Shown one piece after another: positions 49,685 through 58,278 of a stretch of DNA of 64,000 nucleotides; position 1 is the stretch's first letter, and every line of letters starts with the position of its first letter. The notes under the pieces are model-generated. The model ran no database searches and was not told the origin of the DNA. It worked only from the letters and a program-made list of their open reading frames with translations. Origin of the DNA: RGIG8775 sp045128735. Its GTDB lineage: Bacteria; Bacillota; Clostridia; Oscillospirales; CAG-272. Where the stretch lies: NCBI GenBank assembly GCA_045128735.1, contig JBGVRT010000052.1, forward strand, positions 135,879 through 199,878, read 5' to 3'. Both the position numbers and the translations under genes were made by a program.

Positions 49685-49707
49685 GTGACGACGCTGTCGT
49701 CGTTTAC
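49685..49707. promoter_or_regulatory. Palindromic motif before the first early gene
   Basis: GACGAC-GCT-GTCGTC lies between the leftward -10 box and the first early gene. A shorter relative is at 46878-46898. Confidence 0.45.
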
Positions 49708-49713
49708 GATTAC

Positions 49714-49741
49714 ATTATAGCACGATTTTTTTGTTTGTCAA
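49714..49741 (-). promoter_or_regulatory. Leftward early promoter
   Basis: On the minus strand TTGACA (49741-49736) and TATAAT (49719-49714) are 16 bases apart. TTTTTCGCAAA at 49745-49755 lies just outside the -35 box and is repeated near the repressor promoter, suggesting a repressor operator. Confidence 0.8.
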
Positions 49742-49782
49742 TGGTTTTTCGCAAATTTCTTTCGATTTTTCTCTGCTTTCCA

Positions 49783-49811
49783 TTGATTTTTCGCAAAATT
49801 CGTGATATAAT
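49783..49811 (+). promoter_or_regulatory. Repressor-integrase promoter
   Basis: TTGATT (49783-49788) and TATAAT (49806-49811) are separated by 17 bases. The second TTTTTCGCAAA copy (49787-49797) overlaps the spacer, so the repressor may control its own promoter. Confidence 0.75.
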
Positions 49812-49833
49812 AAGGCAGCGAGGTGATTTGAAC

Positions 49834-50298
49834 ATGAAAAGAAAACCAGACCAGAACAGCCGCTTCGGCGAGCGTCTGCGCGGTCTGCGGAACGAGCGCG
49901 GGCTCTCCATGGAGCAGCTCTGCGAGCAGTTCAATAAGACGCAGACGGCGATCAGACTGAACAGAAGTACAATTTACAGATACGAGAAGGGGCAGCAGGA
50001 GCCGATGCTTTCGACCATCGCCGCGATCGCTGCCTTTCTTGGTGTTTCTCCGGTTTACCTGATGGGAGACAGCGACGACCGCCAGTGCTCGGCGGCGAAC
50101 ATTAGCAACAGCGCAGTCGTGCAGGGGAATAATGCCTCCACGCTGATCGTCCGGAACGGCGGCGTCCACGAGCGCGAGCTCTCCGACGACGAGACCGAGA
50201 TCCTCCGGATCCTCGCGATGCTCGGCCCGCGCGAGCGCCATGAGCTCATGCAGCACGCTTTCGAGCTCGAAGAAAAACAGAAGAAAAGAGAGGGTTAA
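49834..50298 (+). CDS. XRE-family phage repressor
   Basis: ATG 49834 follows GAGGTG and gives 154 residues. The HTH spans about residues 9-65 (GERLRGLRNERGLSMEQLCEQF, NRSTIYRYEKGQQEPMLSTIAAIAAFLGVSPVYLMG). The C-terminal part is short (ETEILRILAMLGPRERHELMQH) and lacks a LexA-type peptidase, so induction must rely on something else. It is divergent from the early operon. Confidence 0.88.
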   Translation: MKRKPDQNSRFGERLRGLRNERGLSMEQLCEQFNKTQTAIRLNRSTIYRYEKGQQEPMLSTIAAIAAFLGVSPVYLMGDSDDRQCSAANISNSAVVQGNNASTLIVRNGGVHERELSDDETEILRILAMLGPRERHELMQHAFELEEKQKKREG

Positions 50299-50301
50299 AA
50301 A

Positions 50302-50736
50302 ATGGGCTTCAGATTTAGAAAAAGCAAAAAGATCCTTCCCGGCGTGACCTTGAACCTAAACAAGAAAAGCGCCAGCATCTCCATCGGGCCGAAGGGGTTC
50401 CGGCAGACCTTCAGCACGACCGGCAAAAAGACGACGACCGTCGGCGTGCCGGGTACCGGCCTTTCGTACAGTCAGAGCTCTGGCAGTTCGTCGGCTCCGG
50501 CACCGGTAGAGCTCGGCCCGTCTCCGAAGAATAAGACGGTCGCCTTGATCCTTGCGATCTTCCTCGGCTGGTTCGGGATCCACCGGTTCTATGCCGGGAA
50601 GGTAGGCACCGGGATCCTCTGGTTCCTGACGTGCGGGATGTTCTGCTTCGGTTGGTTCATTGACATCGGAAAGATCGCCTGCAATAGGTTCACCGACGGA
50701 GGCGGTCGTCTGATCGGCGGCCGTTCTGAGGGTTGA
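50302..50736 (+). CDS. DUF4236-TM2 membrane protein
   Basis: Residues 1-55 match DUF4236 (GFRFRKSKKILPGVTLNLNKKSASISIGPKG). Residues about 75-130 are a TM2 domain with two helices (KNKTVALILAIFLGWFGIHRFYAGK, GTGILWFLTCGMFCFGWFIDI). It is expressed with the repressor, so it is probably made in the lysogen. Superinfection exclusion is a guess. Confidence 0.85.
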   Translation: MGFRFRKSKKILPGVTLNLNKKSASISIGPKGFRQTFSTTGKKTTTVGVPGTGLSYSQSSGSSSAPAPVELGPSPKNKTVALILAIFLGWFGIHRFYAGKVGTGILWFLTCGMFCFGWFIDIGKIACNRFTDGGGRLIGGRSEG

Positions 50737-52385
50737 GGGCGGTCATCTATGCCCGGTATTCGAGCCACGCCCAGAAGGACGCCAGCATCGAGCAGCAGCT
50801 CCGGGTGTGCCGGCAGTATGCTCGCGAGCACGACCTTCAGATCGTCGGCGAGTATTGTGACCACGCCCTGACCGGTACGTCAGATAAGCGCCCGGAGTTC
50901 CTGAAGATGATCCGGGACTCCTCCAAGGGGCACTGGCAGCGCGTCCTCGTGTATAAGATCGACCGCTTTGCCCGGAACCGGTACGACAGCGCGACCTATA
51001 AGGCCCGCCTGAAGAAGAACGGCGTCAAAGTCATGAGCGTCATGGAGCCGATCCCGGAGGGCCCGGAGGGGATCCTGCTGGAGTCCGTGCTTGAAGGCTC
51101 GGCCGAGTATTACAGCGCGAACCTCTCGCAGAACATACTCCGAGGCATGCACGACAACGCTCTGGCCTGCAAAGTAAACAACGGCGGCTTGCCGCTCGGT
51201 TACGTGAAGGGCCCAGACGGCCGGTACGCGATCGAGCCGACCGAGGCGGCCGTCGTCCGGGAGATCTTCGAGATGTACGCGAACGGCTCGAACGTGACGG
51301 AGATCATCGGCATGCTGAACAGCCGCGGGCTCAGAACGTCGCGCGGTGCCCGGTTCAATAAAAATAGCCTGCACACCATTCTCAGGAATGAGCGGTATGC
51401 AGGCGTGTATATCTGGAAGGACGTCAGGATCGAGGGCGGCGTCCCGGCAATTATTTCGAGGGAGTTGTTTGAAGCAGTGCAGGATCGTCTGAAGAAGGTC
51501 GCCAGAGCTCCGGCAGCTGCCCGGACTGATGTGGACTATATGCTCACCGGGAAGCTGTTCTGCGGGCACTGCGGCAGCCCCATGGTGGGCGAGAGCGGCA
51601 CCGGTAAAAGCGGCCGCAAATGGTACTATTACGCATGCGTCAAGCGGAAGCGCCAGAAGGCATGCGACAAAAAGCCGGTCAAGAAGGACTGGATCGAGGA
51701 GACCGTCGTGCGTCAGACGCGTGAGCGCTGCCTGACTGACGAGGTGATCCGGGTGATCGTCGACGCAGCTCTGGAGCTTCAGGAGCGCGAGCGGGACGAC
51801 AGCGTCCTCCGCGGGCTGGAGGCGGAGCTCTCTGAGACGAAGCGCGGGATCGCGAACATTCTGAAGGCTATCGAGCAGGGCATCATCACGCCCAGCACGA
51901 AGCAGCGCCTCGAAGAACTGGAGAGCCGGCGCCTTGATCTGGAGTATGCGATCGACGAGGAGAAGGTCGAGCAGCCTGAGCTGACGCGTGACCAGCTGAC
52001 CTTCTGGCTGGAGCGGTTCCGCTCCGGGGATCCCTCGGATCCGAAGTACCGGGAGACGTTCATCGAGGTGTTTGTCTCGGCCGTGTACGTGTATGACGAC
52101 CATCTGAGGATCGTCTGCAATTTCACCGGAGACAGCGGTGCCGTGACCTATGACTTCGTGAACGGCATCGAGAGCTATGAGGAGGCGGCGGAGGTGTTCG
52201 ACTTTGAAGCCCACGCCTCCACCAGCCCGGAAGGCCGGGCAGCCAAATATCGGAGAAGTTCCGATGAAATCGTTTCTTCATCGCGCGATGGTGAGTTCGG
52301 TTTTGGCGCCTTTGCCTCCGCCAGAACAAGCAAATCCGAACTGTTTCGTTACGACGGAACTGATCGGATTTTTTTTTTACTTTGA
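50733..52385 (+). CDS. Large serine integrase
   Basis: TTG 50733 overlaps the TM2 gene stop (TTGA). The resolvase domain has RYSSHAQ with the nucleophile serine near residue 10 and YKIDRFARNRYD. Then come a recombinase domain (GLPLGYVKG, NSLHTILRNERYAGVYIWKD), a zinc ribbon (CGHCGSPM...CVKRKRQKAC) and a coiled coil. It mediates integration and, with a directionality factor, excision. The last 54 residues of the 550 are encoded by host DNA beyond the attachment core. In the circular phage the tail would be about 28 phage-encoded residues ending at 6645-6647. Confidence 0.93.
   Translation: MRAVIYARYSSHAQKDASIEQQLRVCRQYAREHDLQIVGEYCDHALTGTSDKRPEFLKMIRDSSKGHWQRVLVYKIDRFARNRYDSATYKARLKKNGVKVMSVMEPIPEGPEGILLESVLEGSAEYYSANLSQNILRGMHDNALACKVNNGGLPLGYVKGPDGRYAIEPTEAAVVREIFEMYANGSNVTEIIGMLNSRGLRTSRGARFNKNSLHTILRNERYAGVYIWKDVRIEGGVPAIISRELFEAVQDRLKKVARAPAAARTDVDYMLTGKLFCGHCGSPMVGESGTGKSGRKWYYYACVKRKRQKACDKKPVKKDWIEETVVRQTRERCLTDEVIRVIVDAALELQERERDDSVLRGLEAELSETKRGIANILKAIEQGIITPSTKQRLEELESRRLDLEYAIDEEKVEQPELTRDQLTFWLERFRSGDPSDPKYRETFIEVFVSAVYVYDDHLRIVCNFTGDSGAVTYDFVNGIESYEEAAEVFDFEAHASTSPEGRAAKYRRSSDEIVSSSRDGEFGFGAFASARTSKSELFRYDGTDRIFFLL
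52214..52224. other. Right attachment core (attR) inside the integrase frame
   Basis: CGCCTCCACCA matches the end of ssrA exactly. Phage sequence lies left and host sequence right. A GCCCGG-AAG-GCCGGGC-type hairpin follows on the host side. Confidence 0.72.
52332..52378 (+). terminator. Terminator on the host side of attR (ancestral ssrA terminator)
   Basis: AAATCCGA pairs with TCGGATTT around an inner stem, followed by a long run of T. Before integration it would have followed ssrA at about 110 bases. Now it terminates the integrase transcript, and the integrase frame even reads through the T-run to its stop. Confidence 0.8.
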
Positions 52386-52550
52386 TTATCCATATTGAAA
52401 ATACCGCCGAGAGTGACCTGTTACGTTGCTTTCGTTGTCGGTTGCACCGCAGGTTTCGTTTGTAACCTCTGCCGACACGCCAAATGCAGGAAGAAGTGTG
52501 AGCAGGGTAACGAGTACAGCAATAAGCCATAGCTTTCGTGTGATTTTCAT
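52386..52550 (-). CDS. Small secreted peptide or truncated secreted protein (54 residues)
   Basis: ATG 52550 follows AGGGGG. The product has a clear signal peptide (KITRKLWLIAVLVTLLTLLPAFGVSA) and only about 27 mature residues. It may be a genuine small secreted peptide or the remnant of a longer gene. It lies directly next to the terminator and 160 bases from attR. Confidence 0.5.
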   Translation of the reverse strand: MKITRKLWLIAVLVTLLTLLPAFGVSAEVTNETCGATDNESNVTGHSRRYFQYG

Positions 52551-52662
52551 TTTTCCCCCTTGTTTGTGAAATTTTGTTTTTCTTTTGTAATTCTGAAATC
52601 AAAAATTCTGTGTATATTTCACCATGTGATAAGATATTTGTAAACAAAAAATCACAAGGCTC

Positions 52663-52691
52663 TTGAAAATTTTCTTCAAAAATGTTATAAT
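52663..52691 (+). promoter_or_regulatory. Promoter for the esterase gene
   Basis: TTGAAA (52663-52668), 17-base spacer, TATAAT (52686-52691). The esterase ATG follows 24 bases later, with AGGAGG in between. Confidence 0.8.
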
Positions 52692-52714
52692 GGAGAAAAT
52701 TCAGGAGGTGCAAT

Positions 52715-53476
52715 ATGAGTAATATAATGAATACAGACCCTGAGCGCAAATTTATATCAAACGGTATCGTCGCATATGACGGCATGAATCTTGAAGAATA
52801 CGTTTTCTGCAGTCTTGAAAACTATAAAGGAGAACTGCAGGATTACAAATTGGATATTATAACCTCACAGAAGCCGTCAGACAAACCTATTCCCGTGGTT
52901 ATTTTCGTTCACGGCGGAGGTTTTGTACAGCCTCACGATAAGCGTCAAGGATATATTCCCACGTTTGCGAGAGCGCTCACAAACGCAGGATATGCGGTGG
53001 TTTCCCCCGATTATCCCGTGTTTGATAATTCCGCGCAACGTGAAACGTGGAACGATACTCTTGGTGCTGATCGCGCCGCAGAAGCGTTACACTTAGCATA
53101 CGAATACGTAAAGGCTAATGCAAACAAATTCAATTTTGACTCTGAGCGCATATCTATTATGGGCGGAAGCGCGGGCGGTATGGCTTGCTACTATCTGCTT
53201 GAATTCTATGATGATGAATACAAGCTGTTCGGAAACTGTTGGGGCGCGCCTTGGCGGTATACTCCTGACGTAAGCGGATTTCCGCCTACAGTATCTGTTC
53301 ACGGAACGGCGGATCAGGCTGTTTCTTATGCTCTCGAAGCGCCTATCCACGCAGCTCTTGATAAAGAGGGAATACCCAATATTCTCGTGACGCTTGAGGA
53401 TGCGCCTCATACGCCCATGAAACATTTTGATAAGTTTATTCCCGTTATTATAGAGTGGCTCAATAAGTATACTTGA
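52715..53476 (+). CDS. Alpha/beta-hydrolase esterase
   Basis: The 253-residue enzyme has the oxyanion motif HGGGF, the nucleophile serine in GGSAGG, an aspartate in HGTADQ and a histidine in DAPHTP, as in hormone-sensitive-lipase/carboxylesterase relatives. It has no signal peptide. It may deacetylate sugars; the substrate is not known. Confidence 0.88.
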   Translation: MSNIMNTDPERKFISNGIVAYDGMNLEEYVFCSLENYKGELQDYKLDIITSQKPSDKPIPVVIFVHGGGFVQPHDKRQGYIPTFARALTNAGYAVVSPDYPVFDNSAQRETWNDTLGADRAAEALHLAYEYVKANANKFNFDSERISIMGGSAGGMACYYLLEFYDDEYKLFGNCWGAPWRYTPDVSGFPPTVSVHGTADQAVSYALEAPIHAALDKEGIPNILVTLEDAPHTPMKHFDKFIPVIIEWLNKYT

Positions 53477-53488
53477 CTGAAAAAGAAA

Positions 53489-53998
53489 TTGGAATATAAG
53501 CTTAAACGCTCGGATAGAAGAAGTCTTTCTGTAGAGATAGACGCGTGCGGAAGCATAATTGTCCGTGCACCGTACAGGATTGCTATTGAGGACATCGAGG
53601 CATTTATTGAATCTAAGCGCGAGCGTATTGAACGGGCAGTGGAGTGCATAAAAAAACGCGAAAGAGAACGGAAAGAAAATGCGGTAGATCCGGATATATT
53701 GCGCAGAAAAGCATTAGATGAGATTCCAAAGAGGGTGGAGCATTATGCAAGGATCATGGGAGTCGAGCCCAAGGGCGTGCGTATAACCTCTGCTCAAAAA
53801 CGTTTTGGTTCCTGCTCATATAATGGCAGTCTTTGTTTTTCTTACCGTGTGGTTAAATATTCCGATGACGTAATCGATTACGTGGTGGTTCACGAGCTTG
53901 CCCACTTGCTTGAATTTAACCACGGTGACGGATTTTGGAAAATAGTTGAAAAATATATTCCAGACTACAAAAATATACGTAAAAAGTTAAGGGAGTGA
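53489..53998 (+). CDS. YgjP-like M48-type metallopeptidase
   Basis: TTG 53489 is the likely start, 12 bases after the previous stop, with a weak ribosome site. Motifs are ITSAQKRFGSCS and VVHELAHLLEFNHGDGFW (HExxH plus downstream histidine), giving 169 residues. The family is conserved but poorly characterised. Confidence 0.88.
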   Translation: MEYKLKRSDRRSLSVEIDACGSIIVRAPYRIAIEDIEAFIESKRERIERAVECIKKRERERKENAVDPDILRRKALDEIPKRVEHYARIMGVEPKGVRITSAQKRFGSCSYNGSLCFSYRVVKYSDDVIDYVVVHELAHLLEFNHGDGFWKIVEKYIPDYKNIRKKLRE

Positions 53999-54002
53999 CA
54001 GC

Positions 54003-54806
54003 GTGAATTTTGATGATAAGATTTCTGCCGAGAATTACGATGGAGAAAAATTTTCAGATAAGCTATTGCGCACATCGCTTGATTTGGCGGAAAACCTTTT
54101 GCGATGCGGTGGCACGGTACACCGTGCCGAAGAAACGGTCGAGCGGGTGTGCAAAGCCTATGGTGCTACCCACGTAGAGGTGTTTTCTATAACTTCTCTT
54201 ATTATAGCTTCACTCCGCATGGAAAACGGTGAGTATGCTATGCAGACAAGAAGGATTTACGGGGTAAGCAATAATTTTACAAGACTTGATCGTCTTAACG
54301 CGATATCGCGTAAACTTTGTGCTCATGAGATAACTCTTGACGAGGCGCAGAACTTAATACTGGAAGCTAAAAGTGCGGTTCCGTATCCCAAATATTGCAG
54401 ATACGTTGCAGCCATGCTTATAAGCGGTTCCTTTGCCGTGTTCTTTGGCGGAACATTTCTTGATGCGTTAGCGTCTGCTGTGCTTGGCTTGTTTATAACC
54501 TTTATTTCCGGATATGCTCCCAAGGCTTTAAATCCGATGGCAATGAATTTGGTTTTGTCACTCATTGCAGGTTTTTTCTCAATAATTTTCGCACATTTCG
54601 GATTCGGTGATAATTATGATAAAATTATAATCGGAACTATAATGTTGGTCGTTCCGGGGCTTTCCTTCGGTACGTCAATAAGAGATTTGCTTGGCGGAGA
54701 TACCCTATCGGGGATTCTACAGCTTATACAAGCAGTGCTGTTGGCGGCTATAATTGCTTTTGGATATACAATAGCGTTGTTCTTTCTCGGTGCTTGGATA
54801 GCTTAG
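54003..54806 (+). CDS. ThrE-type exporter, N-terminal half (DUF1212)
   Basis: GTG 54003 gives 267 residues. A cytoplasmic N-terminal domain (CGGTVHRAEETVERVCKAYGATHVEVFS) is followed by about five membrane helices. With the next gene it forms the split threonine/serine exporter found in Firmicutes. Confidence 0.9.
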   Translation: MNFDDKISAENYDGEKFSDKLLRTSLDLAENLLRCGGTVHRAEETVERVCKAYGATHVEVFSITSLIIASLRMENGEYAMQTRRIYGVSNNFTRLDRLNAISRKLCAHEITLDEAQNLILEAKSAVPYPKYCRYVAAMLISGSFAVFFGGTFLDALASAVLGLFITFISGYAPKALNPMAMNLVLSLIAGFFSIIFAHFGFGDNYDKIIIGTIMLVVPGLSFGTSIRDLLGGDTLSGILQLIQAVLLAAIIAFGYTIALFFLGAWIA

Positions 54807-54815
54807 GGGGGAGAT

Positions 54816-55259
54816 ATGGAAATGATCAAATTGGTTATAATGGGAACTCTTGGCGCGGCGGGCTTTGCAATTTTGTTTGGTATCAAGCCTAAACACGTTG
54901 CATTTGCCGCTGTGGGCGGAGCAATCGCCACACTTGTGTATTTGCTCATTGACATGATGGGCGTCGATCTTTTGGTTTCAAATTTTGTTGCAACGCTCAT
55001 TTGCGTAGTGTACGCAAACATATTGGCAAGAACGCTTAAAACCCCCTCGGCGGTGTTTATTACCGCGGCAATAATTCCTCTTGTGCCGGGAGGCTCTCTG
55101 TTTTATACAATGAGCAATATTATTCTCGGTGATTCTGTGTTGGCTAAGCTTTACGGCTTGAATACGCTTAAGGTTGCACTCGGAATTGCTTGCGGAATAG
55201 TAATTGAATCACTCATAGTCAGTGTTATGTCAAAGCTTATGACACTGAAAAAATATTAA
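54816..55259 (+). CDS. ThrE-type exporter, C-terminal half (DUF3815)
   Basis: The 147-residue protein has four to five hydrophobic helices, including AAIIPLVPGGSLFYTMSNII, typical of the second half of ThrE. It starts nine bases after the first half, with GGGGG upstream. Confidence 0.9.
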   Translation: MEMIKLVIMGTLGAAGFAILFGIKPKHVAFAAVGGAIATLVYLLIDMMGVDLLVSNFVATLICVVYANILARTLKTPSAVFITAAIIPLVPGGSLFYTMSNIILGDSVLAKLYGLNTLKVALGIACGIVIESLIVSVMSKLMTLKKY

Positions 55260-55260
55260 G

Positions 55261-55287
55261 AAAAAGGACTGATAATCAGTCCTTTTT
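55261..55287. terminator. Bidirectional terminator between thrE-like genes and recG
   Basis: AAAAAGGACTGA pairs perfectly with TCAGTCCTTTTT. It serves both convergent transcripts and overlaps the end of recG by two bases. Confidence 0.85.
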
Positions 55288-57403
55288 AACTTATAGCTCC
55301 GTTTTCGTGAGTCCACAAGGAATTTATTTTTGATTTGAGAAGTGGATATTCTTCAAGCTCGGGGCTTTCGGAGATGATCCTTTCAGCGGTGTCGAAAGCT
55401 TTGACCATAAGCTCGGAATCGTCACACATATCGGCAATTCGGAATTTCAAGCCGCCGCTCTGGCGCACCGCCTCGTTTGTTGTATCTCGCAAAAAGTCAC
55501 CCGGACCGCGCAAGGCAAGGTCGGCTTCGGCGATCTTGTAGCCGTCGTAGGTTGTGCACATAGTTTTAAGCCTTTTTTCGGCTGTTTCGCTATGGGTGTC
55601 CGATACGAGTATACAGTAGGATTTTCTTGTTCCGCGCCCAACGCGACCGCGTAGCTGGTGGAGCTGTGAAAGTCCGAATCGCTCGGCGTTTTCAACTATC
55701 ATAAGGCAAGCGTTGGGAACGTTTACTCCGACCTCAATGACGGTTGTTGACACAAGTATTTTGGTTTCGCCAGAAACAAATGCGCTCATTATTTTTTCTT
55801 TCTCGGCACTTTTCAGCTTACCGTGAACGAAAGCCGTCTTATACTCGGGGAATTTTGCCGCAATTTCAGCCGAGTACTCAACTGCCGCCTTAAGCGGAGG
55901 CTTTTGCTCGGGCAGTCCTTCTTCGGCTATATCGTAAAGCGACACCTCGCCCATATCCTCCTCGGTTTCTTCAACTGCAGGGCAGACGATATACGCCTGA
56001 CCGCCTTCGTCTATTTGCTTTTTTATAAATCCGTCAAGCCTTAGTCGGTATGATTCGTTTACAAGGAAGGTATCTACCCTCTGTCTGCCGGGCGGTATCT
56101 CGTCGATAATTGTTTTATCAAGATTTCCGTACATAGCGAGAGCCATTGAACGGGGAATGGGTGTAGCGCTCATTACAAGCAGGTGTGGCTTGATTCCTTT
56201 TTTAGAAAGGACAGCGCGCTGTTCAACACCGAAGCGGTGCTGTTCATCGACCACCACAAGACCGAGGGCGGCAAAATCCACACCCTCGCTAAGGAGTGCC
56301 TGAGTTCCGATTATCACGTCGATTTTATTCTCAGCAAGTTCAGCGTGGAGCTTTTTCTTTTTTGCGGCGGTAAGTGCGCCAATCAAAAGCTCGCATCTTA
56401 TTCCAAGCTTTTCAAATATTGGTGCAAGGTCACTCTGGTGCTGTCGCGCAAGAATTTCGGTGGGCGCCATAAGCGCGGCTTGGTATCCGCTTCGTACAGC
56501 CATAAGCATAGCCGCCGCCGCGCACACGGTTTTTCCGCATCCCACGTCTCCGATTACAATTCTGCTCATTGGGGTATCGGTAGACACGTCGGCGGCAATG
56601 TCTGCCACAGTTCTTTTTTGGGCGTTTGTCAGCTCATAGGGCAAAAGTGCGCAAAGCTCGCTTATACATGTGTTTTTGAATATGGGCGCGCCGCTTTCCT
56701 TTTGCATTTTCACAGCAGAGTTTACTCCAAGTGAAAAGAGGAAAAACTCGTCGAATATAAGCCGTTTTTTTGCGTTAGCCAACGCGGCGTAAGAGGTGGG
56801 TGCGTGAATTTCCTTCAAGGCGGTCATAAGTGTTGAAAGCTTGTTTTCAAGTCTTATATCGTCGGGAAGATAGTCGCTAAGTTCCTGGTTTGCCATTCCA
56901 AGGGCAAGAGCGACGTTTTGTTTTAATTGCTTTTGATTCAATCCCTCGGACAAAGGATATATCGGCATAAAGTCGGGAAGCGCTATATTCTCCGAATACA
57001 GCTCGTATGCGGGCGATGACATTGTAAATTTATTGCCCAAGCGTTCAATCTTGCCGTAAAATCTGAGTGTTTCTCCAAGCGGAAATGCGGTTTTGAGGTA
57101 GTCTTGATTAAAGTAAGATATTTCACAGCTTCCGCTTTCGTCGTAGGCGCGGAATTTGAGTATCGACATTCCTCGCCTTATACGCGCGATTTTCGGCGCG
57201 GTTGCAACAGTGAGTATTACCGCCGCTTTTGATATTCCGTCGGTTTCGGCAAGCTTTTTTATATCTCCTCGATTTTCGTAAGCACGGGGAAAATGAAAAA
57301 GAAGGTCGTTGAGATTTTCAATTCCGAGCTTTGAGTATGCCTTCGCGCGTACCGCACCGACACCGTGAAGCGCGGTTATAGGTGTTTCAAATAAATTTCC
57401 CAT
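55286..57403 (-). CDS. recG: ATP-dependent DNA helicase RecG
   Basis: This 705-residue helicase has an N-terminal wedge domain (LHGVGAVRAKAYSKLGIENLNDLLFHFPRAYENR), Walker A GDVGCGKT, DEQH box, SATPIPRSMAL and the C-terminal QLRGRVGRG. It reverses stalled replication forks. The start has AAGGAGG upstream and the length is normal. Confidence 0.97.
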   Translation of the reverse strand: MGNLFETPITALHGVGAVRAKAYSKLGIENLNDLLFHFPRAYENRGDIKKLAETDGISKAAVILTVATAPKIARIRRGMSILKFRAYDESGSCEISYFNQDYLKTAFPLGETLRFYGKIERLGNKFTMSSPAYELYSENIALPDFMPIYPLSEGLNQKQLKQNVALALGMANQELSDYLPDDIRLENKLSTLMTALKEIHAPTSYAALANAKKRLIFDEFFLFSLGVNSAVKMQKESGAPIFKNTCISELCALLPYELTNAQKRTVADIAADVSTDTPMSRIVIGDVGCGKTVCAAAAMLMAVRSGYQAALMAPTEILARQHQSDLAPIFEKLGIRCELLIGALTAAKKKKLHAELAENKIDVIIGTQALLSEGVDFAALGLVVVDEQHRFGVEQRAVLSKKGIKPHLLVMSATPIPRSMALAMYGNLDKTIIDEIPPGRQRVDTFLVNESYRLRLDGFIKKQIDEGGQAYIVCPAVEETEEDMGEVSLYDIAEEGLPEQKPPLKAAVEYSAEIAAKFPEYKTAFVHGKLKSAEKEKIMSAFVSGETKILVSTTVIEVGVNVPNACLMIVENAERFGLSQLHQLRGRVGRGTRKSYCILVSDTHSETAEKRLKTMCTTYDGYKIAEADLALRGPGDFLRDTTNEAVRQSGGLKFRIADMCDDSELMVKAFDTAERIISESPELEEYPLLKSKINSLWTHENGAIS

Positions 57404-57467
57404 TTTGACCTCCTTGTGTTTTATAGCTTAATTTTATCACAAAAATGCCATTCAGTCAATAACAATT

Positions 57468-57498
57468 TAATAAAAAACTCCCTGACAGCGCAGGGAGT
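57468..57498 (-). terminator. Terminator after the 57.5-58.5 kb gene cluster
   Basis: On the minus strand ACTCCCTG pairs with CAGGGAGT around a six-base loop and six T residues follow. Confidence 0.8.
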
Positions 57499-57504
57499 CT
57501 GAGG

Positions 57505-57873
57505 TTATTTGTAAAACAAAAGCAAAAACAGTAGCAGAATAATATCATCATCGGTGTCGCTTTGAGATAGCAGAATAAGTATGCCAACAAGCAGAAGCTC
57601 CTCAAGACCGATGTTACTTAATATTCCGCCCGAGTACGACATTTTAGGCGGTAAAAGCGAGGAGAGAAGCGAGCTTTGCTGTGGCTTGGCGACAACTGTT
57701 TCGGTCTCCTGGGGGGCATCTTGCTTTTCTGCGCTTTGTTGTTCCTCATGTTCGTTGTCGGCAGGCTTTGCCACTTCTTCGGCAACTATTCTGCCCGACG
57801 AAAATGCGTTTCCGCTGTAATTTTCCGGGATAATAATGTCGCTTTTGTCTCTGTGAGTTGACTTGGTGTACAT
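57505..57873 (-). CDS. Conserved clostridial protein with hydrophobic tail
   Basis: The 122-residue protein has a charged, Gln/Glu-rich N-terminal 80 residues and a C-terminal hydrophobic stretch (LEELLLVGILILLSQSD, IILLLFLLLFYK). It is the last of three small co-directional genes. Function unknown. Confidence 0.7.
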   Translation of the reverse strand: MYTKSTHRDKSDIIIPENYSGNAFSSGRIVAEEVAKPADNEHEEQQSAEKQDAPQETETVVAKPQQSSLLSSLLPPKMSYSGGILSNIGLEELLLVGILILLSQSDTDDDIILLLFLLLFYK

Positions 57874-57881
57874 ATTGCCTC

Positions 57882-58268
57882 CTATAACTTTAGCCCCTTG
57901 ACAGTCTGCGAAAGCTTACTCATTCGGGCAATGTAGTCTATTGCCTCGCACCTCCGCGGACTAAGGTATGGCTTTAGAGCCATCAAAAGAGCGAGGCGTT
58001 TGTTTTCGTCATGAGAGTGTTGCGTGCTTTCGCCCGACATAAGCGGTTTTATTACGTTTATAACATCGGGAAGCTTTGACATAATATCGGGATTTGAAAG
58101 CAGGCTGTCAATGGTTGGCGGTTGGGGCGGTGTGTCTTTTTTGGCGGATTGCTCATCCGATTTTATACTGTCCGCCAATTCACCGATCTTTTCCATTAGC
58201 TCTTTGTTGGCAAAAAGCTCGCCAAGCATTGAAGACAGGTCGGGAGTGCTGTTGATATCGTCTGCCAT
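57882..58268 (-). CDS. Conserved clostridial protein, function unknown (128 residues)
   Basis: The protein has a helical N-terminus with an LxxML pattern and a C-terminal part (RLALLMALKPYLSPRRCEAIDYIARMSKL) typical of small conserved clostridial proteins. It may form a set with its two neighbours. Confidence 0.7.
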   Translation of the reverse strand: MADDINSTPDLSSMLGELFANKELMEKIGELADSIKSDEQSAKKDTPPQPPTIDSLLSNPDIMSKLPDVINVIKPLMSGESTQHSHDENKRLALLMALKPYLSPRRCEAIDYIARMSKLSQTVKGLKL

Positions 58269-58278
58269 ATTTGCCTCG

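Larger units (their letters stand above)
6554..52224. mobile_element. Prophage of about 45.7 kb in the 3' end of ssrA
   Basis: The element is bounded by the 11-base core CGCCTCCACCA at 6554-6564 and 52214-52224. Between these cores nearly all genes are phage-like, GC-rich and on the minus strand. Only repressor, TM2 protein and integrase read rightward. Integration, immunity, recombination, replication, packaging, head, contractile tail, DGR and lysis modules are all present with open frames, so it looks intact. The head genes are lambda-like and the tail genes P2/Mu-like. Confidence 0.93.

Noticed and set aside
52123..52785. Minus-strand frame across attR, the terminator and the esterase start
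   Set aside because: It crosses promoters and a terminator and lacks a start signal. The credible gene in this interval is the 54-residue secreted product in another frame.
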